From: Cloacibacterium rupense | GTDB taxonomy: Bacteria; Bacteroidota; Bacteroidia; Flavobacteriales; Weeksellaceae | Length of the DNA stretch: 64,000 bases | Assembly: GCF_014645495.1 (NCBI RefSeq) | Contig: NZ_BMLV01000007.1 | Location: 1-64,000 of the forward strand | Direction of reading: 5' to 3' | Shown: piece by piece, positions 58,591-64,000 of the stretch | How positions within the stretch are numbered: position 1 is the stretch's first letter | Layout of the letters: each line of letters opens with the position of its first letter | Made by a program: the position numbers and the translations under genes | Notes under the pieces: generated by a model | Told to the model about the DNA's origin: nothing | The model's input: the letters and a program-made list of their open reading frames with translations, nothing else | The model's database searches: none

Positions 58591-60633
58591 TTATTTAAAA
58601 TCCTCTTCTTTAGCTTGATTCACATTATATGAATTTACTTTCATTTCTAATTCTTGCCCCATCATAGTTTGTTTCATGACATAAGGCAATTTCACACCGT
58701 TTACATCCTTATAATCAGAATAGAAGGTAGGGATTTCCATTTCCTGAGTTCCCATTTTTTGCTTCTGAATTTCGCCCACTTTCAAACCTGTTTTCATACT
58801 GTAATAATAAGTAGCATCATTACTTTTAATCACATAAACATCTTCTCCGTTTACTTTCTCAGAACCTACTAATTTGTAATCTGTCGATTTAGCAAAATTT
58901 AATTCAGGGAAAATTTCTGTGTTTTTGGCGAATTTCGAAGCCATATCTGCCGGCAAATCCATTTTTTGTCCTTGCGCCACCATATATCCTTTAGTTCCGT
59001 CAAAAACTATTTTTTGCATGCTATTCCCCATCATACTTACATCTACAAAAATCTTTCCTCCTTTGGCTTGTACATTTTTGAAATTCAACTCCATCCCTTG
59101 AATTTTTGCATTGGCATCATAAGACAAAGAATTGAATTTTGCTACATTATCTTTACCTCCAATAGCAGCTATATACTTATCTACCACTGTATTGATGTTT
59201 ACATTAGCATCTACTTGTTTTACCGCTGGTTTTTCTACTGGATTAGCGTATTTATCAAAATATTTTACTGGATAACCTAACTTTTCTAGTCCTTCTGAAA
59301 TATCAGATGCTTTACCAGCTACAAAAATTCTACTTTGTTTCGGGAAAATAGTCGCAGAAACTGCTTTTGCTACATCTGCTTCTGTCACTTTATCAATCGA
59401 TTTAAGATAATTGTTATAAAAATCTGCTGGAAGACTATTTACTTTTTGGTTAAGAGAGAATCTTGCGATATTCTCCGGTCTTTCAAGAGCCATAATAAAT
59501 TCACCTTTCATTTTTGCTTTTGCATTGGCTAGTTCTTCAGGTTTTACTTTAGAAATCCCATTAATCTCTGTCATAAACTCTTTTACTGACTTATCGGTAA
59601 CTTCATTTCTTACACTAGCGTCAGCTGAGAATTCTGAAGAGTACTTAGTAGCATTCATATCAGAATATGCACCATAAGTAAAACCATTTTTTTCTCTAAG
59701 ATTCATAAATAATCTCGCTTCAGCACCTCCTCCAAGAATGAAATTGGCAATCATGGCTGGAAAATAATTAGCATCTGTCATTTTTAAGCTGTTCACATTT
59801 CCCACGTTTACAATAGATTGTACTGCTGTAGGAACATCTACTACATTAATTTCTGTATTTGCTACATTAGACACTGGCTCTAGTGAAGCATATTTGGTGT
59901 TTGATTTTTTCCAACTAGAAAACGCCTTTGTTATGAGTGATTTAACATCATTAAATTTCACATCACCTACAATTACAAGGTAAGCGTTATCAGGAGCATA
60001 GTGTTTTTTGTAAGCATTTTCTACATCTTCTAATGATATTTTTTTAATGCTTTCCTCGGTTTCAAACTCACCTCTTGCTGTATTTTTACCATAAATTAAG
60101 GAATTGTTTACTCTAGCAGCAATTGATTTAGCATTTTTCTCATCCGCTTTCATACTCTCTAGAGTTCTTTCTTTATCATCTTGAAGTTCTTTGGCATTGA
60201 AGTTAGGATTGATAATAGCATCTGCCATTAAGTTTAAAACTTGTGGAAAATACTTAGAAAGTGAGTTGGCAAAAGCTCCTTTTTCAGAAAAATTTAAGCT
60301 AGCGCCTAAAAAATCTATTTTTTTATTAAAATCATCCTTAGAAATAGTTTTAGTTCCTTTTCCTAGTTGATCTGCCATTATAGAGTTTACTCCAGCTATT
60401 GCTCCCTCGTAAATTGGCGGTCTATCAATAGACAATGTAGCGCTTACTCTTGGCAATTTATTATTTTCTACTACTAAAACTTGCAATCCGTTTGGAAGTG
60501 TAAAAGTCTTAGGTTTTGCAATGTTAATGGTAGGCGTAGGACCAGGTTTTGGCATTGCATTAAGGTCTAGTTTTTGAGCTGACAACATTCCTGAAATCAA
60601 AAATGCTGCAGCGATATATGATAATTTTTTCAT
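58591..60633 (-). CDS. M16-family protein, inactive (non-catalytic) subunit
   Basis: 680 residues with a signal peptide (MKKLSYIAAAFLISGMLSAQ). The M16 fold is clear (FTLPNGLQVLVVENNKLPRVS, FGASLNFSEKGAFANSLSKY, VDVPTAVQSIVNVG, GGGAEARLFMNLREKNGFTYG) but the zinc-binding HxxEH is missing: the segment after the first strand reads GVNSIMADQLGKGT. It should therefore be the non-catalytic partner of the upstream M16. The last ~190 residues (from about 490) form an extra domain of repeated strands (KIFVDVSMMGNS, VNGEDVYVIKSNDATYYYS) seen in some outer-membrane proteins. Periplasmic. Confidence 0.9.
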   Translation of the reverse strand: MKKLSYIAAAFLISGMLSAQKLDLNAMPKPGPTPTINIAKPKTFTLPNGLQVLVVENNKLPRVSATLSIDRPPIYEGAIAGVNSIMADQLGKGTKTISKDDFNKKIDFLGASLNFSEKGAFANSLSKYFPQVLNLMADAIINPNFNAKELQDDKERTLESMKADEKNAKSIAARVNNSLIYGKNTARGEFETEESIKKISLEDVENAYKKHYAPDNAYLVIVGDVKFNDVKSLITKAFSSWKKSNTKYASLEPVSNVANTEINVVDVPTAVQSIVNVGNVNSLKMTDANYFPAMIANFILGGGAEARLFMNLREKNGFTYGAYSDMNATKYSSEFSADASVRNEVTDKSVKEFMTEINGISKVKPEELANAKAKMKGEFIMALERPENIARFSLNQKVNSLPADFYNNYLKSIDKVTEADVAKAVSATIFPKQSRIFVAGKASDISEGLEKLGYPVKYFDKYANPVEKPAVKQVDANVNINTVVDKYIAAIGGKDNVAKFNSLSYDANAKIQGMELNFKNVQAKGGKIFVDVSMMGNSMQKIVFDGTKGYMVAQGQKMDLPADMASKFAKNTEIFPELNFAKSTDYKLVGSEKVNGEDVYVIKSNDATYYYSMKTGLKVGEIQKQKMGTQEMEIPTFYSDYKDVNGVKLPYVMKQTMMGQELEMKVNSYNVNQAKEEDFK

Positions 60634-60682
60634 TGTTTAATTTTTAAATTTTAATAAACATTATCTTAATCCTGATTTCTGC

Positions 60683-61996
60683 TTATTTTTTTTCAGGAAC
60701 GTAATTGATGATGACTCTTTGGTTGGTGTTCAAATATTTTTGAGCGGCTTTTCTTAAATCTTCTCTAGTGATAGATCTATAAATTTCTATTTCTTTGTTG
60801 ATAAGATTAGTATCCCCCATCAATACATTATAAGTGGCTAGCGAAGCAGCAATTCCTTGTATGCTAGAATTAGAGTTAACAAACTGATTTTCAAATTGAT
60901 TTTGAAGCTTTTGATAATCCTCCTCAGAGATCAATTCTGTTTGAATTTTCTTAACTTCTGCATCTATATCTGCTTTTAAAGTATCTTTAGAAGTTGCTCC
61001 CATAGGAATGGCAAAAAAAGCAAAAATACTTGCGTCTTCCATCCCTAAATTCACAGCTTGTACAGCTAGTGCCTTTTTCTCTTGGTCAATCAATTTTTTA
61101 TAAAGAACAGAAGATTTACCATTACTAAGATAAGAAGAAAGCATCTGTAGAACATATCCGTCTTTTTCTTTATTAGAAGGTGTTCTGTAAGCAAAAAGAT
61201 AAGCCGGCATTTGAATATTAGGGTCGGTAACTGTTACTTCTTTTTCTTGAGTTATAGGGTCATCTTTTGGAAATGATTTATCATATTTTACACCTTTAGG
61301 TATTCCTCCATAATAATCCTCAATCCATTTTTTAGTTTGCTCTGGCTTTATGTCACCTGCTACTACTAATGTTGCATTATTTGGAACATAATATTTTTTA
61401 TAAAACTCTAAAAACTCATCTAGTTTGGCAGCATTCAAATCCTCCATAGAGCCAATGGTAGGCCAATGATAAGGATGCTTTGTAAATACATTATTAAGAA
61501 TAGCGGGCAATAGATTTCCGTAAGGTTGGTTATCCATTCTCATTCTTTTTTCTTCCTTCACCACTTCTCTTTGGGTATCTACCCCAATCTGATTAATAAC
61601 AGCATGGCGCATTCTTTCTGCTTCCATCCAAAGACCAAGTTGCTCATTATTAGAAGGGAAAGTCTCATAATAATAAGTTCTGTCACTAGTAGTGTTGGCA
61701 TTATTTTGTCCTCCATTAGAAGATACAATCTTGAACCACTCACCTCTTTTAATATTAGGAGTTCCTTCAAAAAGTAAATGTTCAAAAAAGTGGGCAAATC
61801 CACTTCTTCCTTTTACTTCATCTTTAGAACCTACATGATACATTACACCGGTAGTTACTACTGGCGCTGTATTGTCTTGATGGAGAATTACATGAAGACC
61901 ATTCGGAAGGTCATACTCCTCGAATTTTATTTGCTGAGCGTTCATAGCAACTCCTAAAAATACTGCTACAGCAAATGATACTAAACTTTTTTTCAT
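60683..61996 (-). CDS. M16 zinc peptidase, catalytic subunit
   Basis: 437 residues with a signal peptide (MKKSLVSFAVAVFLGVAMNAQ). The catalytic site is present: GFAHFFEHLLFEGTPN gives HxxEH (His, Glu, His) and the downstream metal Glu is in the EVVKEEKRM region. Both M16 half-domains are seen, ending YLNTNQRVIINYVPE. It cleaves short peptides in the periplasm together with the inactive subunit encoded 49 bases downstream. Together they resemble a two-subunit M16B processing peptidase. Confidence 0.93.
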   Translation of the reverse strand: MKKSLVSFAVAVFLGVAMNAQQIKFEEYDLPNGLHVILHQDNTAPVVTTGVMYHVGSKDEVKGRSGFAHFFEHLLFEGTPNIKRGEWFKIVSSNGGQNNANTTSDRTYYYETFPSNNEQLGLWMEAERMRHAVINQIGVDTQREVVKEEKRMRMDNQPYGNLLPAILNNVFTKHPYHWPTIGSMEDLNAAKLDEFLEFYKKYYVPNNATLVVAGDIKPEQTKKWIEDYYGGIPKGVKYDKSFPKDDPITQEKEVTVTDPNIQMPAYLFAYRTPSNKEKDGYVLQMLSSYLSNGKSSVLYKKLIDQEKKALAVQAVNLGMEDASIFAFFAIPMGATSKDTLKADIDAEVKKIQTELISEEDYQKLQNQFENQFVNSNSSIQGIAASLATYNVLMGDTNLINKEIEIYRSITREDLRKAAQKYLNTNQRVIINYVPEKK

Positions 61997-62140
61997 TGAT
62001 AATGATATTTTTTCTAAAATTAGTAATAATAAGTGAAATAACGTTACAACAATTCTTCAATATTTGATTCTATTTTTAAAATCAAGCCTAGAAATTCATG
62101 GTTTTTATTTATTTTTGAGGCTTAAATTTTATTAGGAGAA

Positions 62141-64000
62141 ATGGATTATTTGAATGGATTAAACGAACCTCAGTACGAAGCAGTTACCACTTTACAAGGG
62201 CCTTTAATGGTTTTGGCAGGAGCTGGCTCTGGTAAAACGAGAGTTCTTACGATGAGAATTGCACACCTTATTACCAATGGTGTAGATCCGTTTCAGATTT
62301 TGGCGCTTACTTTTACCAATAAAGCAGCCAAAGAAATGAAAGAACGTATCGCAAAAGTAGTAGGAAACAGCAATGCCAGAAGCCTTTGGATGGGAACTTT
62401 TCACTCTGTTTTTGCCAGAATTCTAAGAAGCGAAGCACATTATTTGGGCTACCCTTCTAATTTCACCATTTATGATACCCAAGATTCTTTGAATGTTCTG
62501 AAGAAAGTTTTAAAAGAATTAAACATAGATTCAGATTTATACAAACCAAAGAAAGTTCAATCTAGAATTTCGGCGTATAAAAATAACCTGATTACGGTAA
62601 ATGCTTATTACAATAATCCTGAAGTAATGGAAGCTGATGAACGTGCCAACATGAAACATATGGGGCAAATTTATCAGAAATATGTAGAACAATGCTTCAA
62701 AAATGGTGCAATGGATTTTGATGATTTATTGCTAAGAACCAATGAGTTATTAACCAGATTCCCTGAAGTTTTAGCAAAATACCAAGATAGATTTCGATAT
62801 ATTTTGGTTGATGAGTACCAAGATACCAATCATTCTCAATACTTGATTGTGAAGGCGCTTTCTTCTAAGTTTGAGAATATTTGTGTGGTAGGTGATGATG
62901 CACAATCGATTTACTCTTTCCGAGGTGCCAATATTTACAATATTTTGAATTTTAAAAAAGATTATCCTGATGCCAAAACAGTCTCACTAGAACAAAATTA
63001 CCGTTCTACACAGAATATCGTAAATGCGGCCAATGTGGTAATTGCCAAGAATAAAGCACAATTCCCGAAAAACGTTTTTAGTGATAATGAAATTGGTGAT
63101 AAAATAAAAGTTTACCGTTCACTTTCAGATGCAGATGAAGCCAATTTTGTGGCGAATAATATTTGGGAACAACACAATACTCATCAAAGAAAATTTACAG
63201 ATTTTGCCATTTTATACAGAACCAATTCACAAACCAGAGCTTTCGAAGATGCGCTGAGACGTAAAAACATTCCGTACAGAGTTTATGGAGGTTTAAGTTT
63301 TTACCAAAGAAAAGAAATCAAAGATTTGGTGGCCTATCTCAGAATTTTGGTCAATGAAAATGACAATGAAGCTTTGATGAGAATCATCAATTATCCGGCT
63401 CGTTCCATCGGCGAAACTACTCAAAATAAATTGATAGTTTTTGCAGATTCTCAGAACGTGAGAGTAGTAGATGTTTTGAATAATCTAGGGCAATACGCGC
63501 CTCAATTGGGTTTAAATAATGGGGTAATTGCTAAATTGGCAGATTTTTGGAGCATGATTAAAGCCTTCCAAGTGATGCTAAAAACCGAAAATGCCTACAC
63601 CGTAGCGATGGAAGTTGCCCAAAGAAGTGGATTAATTAAATTTCTAAAAGACGACCAAACACCAGAAGGAATTTCTAGGGTAGAAAACGTGCAAGAACTC
63701 ATGAATTCTATGCAAGGTTTCATAGACGAGCAAAAACAATTAGAAGACGGTGACCCAAGTTTATCAAGTTTTTTAGAAAATATCGCCCTTTCTACAGACC
63801 AAGACAAAAAATCTGAAAACGAAGACCAAGTTTCTCTAATGACGATTCACTTGTCTAAAGGTTTAGAGTTTCCTGTGGTGCATTTGGTAGGTTTAGAAGA
63901 AAATCTTTTCCCAAGTTTTATGAGTTCTTCCACACGTGAAGAGCTAGAAGAAGAGCGAAGATTATTCTATGTAGCATTAACAAGAGCAGAAAAACAAGTG
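62141..64000 (+). CDS. UvrD/PcrA/Rep-family DNA helicase, truncated by the window edge
   Basis: 620 codons are present and the frame is still open at the edge; normal length is about 720-780. Helicase motifs: LNEPQYEAV (Q motif), LAGAGSGKTRVL (Walker A), LTFTNKAAKEM (Ia), VDEYQDTN (II), VVGDDAQSIYSFRGA (III), LEQNYRST (IV), MTIHLSKGLEFP (V), ALTRAEKQV (VI). It is an SF1A 3'-5' helicase for repair and replication restart. Start at 62141 after AGGAGA at a five-base distance, an unusually good Shine-Dalgarno for this window. Whether it is UvrD or PcrA cannot be decided. Confidence 0.95.
   Translation, partial: MDYLNGLNEPQYEAVTTLQGPLMVLAGAGSGKTRVLTMRIAHLITNGVDPFQILALTFTNKAAKEMKERIAKVVGNSNARSLWMGTFHSVFARILRSEAHYLGYPSNFTIYDTQDSLNVLKKVLKELNIDSDLYKPKKVQSRISAYKNNLITVNAYYNNPEVMEADERANMKHMGQIYQKYVEQCFKNGAMDFDDLLLRTNELLTRFPEVLAKYQDRFRYILVDEYQDTNHSQYLIVKALSSKFENICVVGDDAQSIYSFRGANIYNILNFKKDYPDAKTVSLEQNYRSTQNIVNAANVVIAKNKAQFPKNVFSDNEIGDKIKVYRSLSDADEANFVANNIWEQHNTHQRKFTDFAILYRTNSQTRAFEDALRRKNIPYRVYGGLSFYQRKEIKDLVAYLRILVNENDNEALMRIINYPARSIGETTQNKLIVFADSQNVRVVDVLNNLGQYAPQLGLNNGVIAKLADFWSMIKAFQVMLKTENAYTVAMEVAQRSGLIKFLKDDQTPEGISRVENVQELMNSMQGFIDEQKQLEDGDPSLSSFLENIALSTDQDKKSENEDQVSLMTIHLSKGLEFPVVHLVGLEENLFPSFMSSSTREELEEERRLFYVALTRAEKQV

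Overview
This AT-rich 64-kb chromosomal window fits a member of the Flavobacteriia (Bacteroidota), most likely a Chryseobacterium/Cloacibacterium-type Weeksellaceae. The assignment rests on gene content (WbqC, GSCFA, SIMPL, DUF2490, DUF47-Pit, LURP-one-like, a large Lep with an N-terminal DUF5684-like domain, paired M16 peptidases), on Bacteroidota sigma-factor -7 boxes (TAnnTTTG, twice with a TTG/TTTG element 19-20 bases upstream), and on the near absence of Shine-Dalgarno sequences. It is ordinary core-genome DNA: no transposase, phage, CRISPR or conjugative genes were seen.

Layout. 0.1-3.3 kb: hexuronate genes (fructuronate reductase-type SDR, uxuA) with a divergent AraC regulator. 3.3-4 kb: two identical tandem tRNA-Asp genes behind a textbook Bacteroidota promoter, then thioredoxin. 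4-9.5 kb: a minus-strand cluster that reads UbiA-type phosphoribosyltransferase, DprE1-like oxidase, DprE2-like reductase, an unknown membrane protein, a HAD phosphatase and a cysteine desulfurase. The first genes form a likely decaprenylphosphoryl-arabinose-type pathway. 9.6-21 kb: envelope and housekeeping genes, all minus: OmpA lipoprotein, lipocalin-like lipoprotein, subtilase, WbqC, Lep, DapB, DUF5683, ParB, ParA, TonB, PurA. 21.4-35 kb: mostly plus-strand genes: GH13 amylase lipoprotein, TlpA-like protein, an unknown nuclease-like protein, a DEAD helicase with a DbpA-like tail, DUF2490, DUF47-Pit phosphate uptake, polyprenyl synthase, GSCFA, SIMPL, GNAT and TatD. DUF2461 and a Coa1-like protein lie on the minus strand within it.

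35-49 kb is minus-strand: RhlE helicase, a frameshifted small gene, Obg, Adk, Hpt, then a surface-glycan group (flippase, FkbM methyltransferase, two glycosyltransferases, with an amidohydrolase among them), YciI and PolA. 49-51 kb: a HipA-like kinase overlapping a DUF3037 gene, and a SnoaL-like secreted protein. 51-62 kb: M14 carboxypeptidase, PepD, LURP-one-like protein, RecR with two glycosyltransferases, SecG, and an M16 pair with one active and one inactive subunit. A UvrD/PcrA helicase runs off the right edge.

The most unusual feature is a scattered family of degenerate short-period repeats (7-, 8- or 10-base units). Several begin exactly at a stop codon (dapB, parA, adk, hpt, fkbM) and fold as long imperfect inverted repeats. 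Two similar arrays lie in frame inside coding sequences: polA, between the 5'-nuclease and proofreading domains, and a family-2 glycosyltransferase. A separate cluster of REP-like palindromes lies between yciI and polA. The arabinose-type cassette and the HipA-like/DUF3037 overlapping pair are the best candidates for functional systems.
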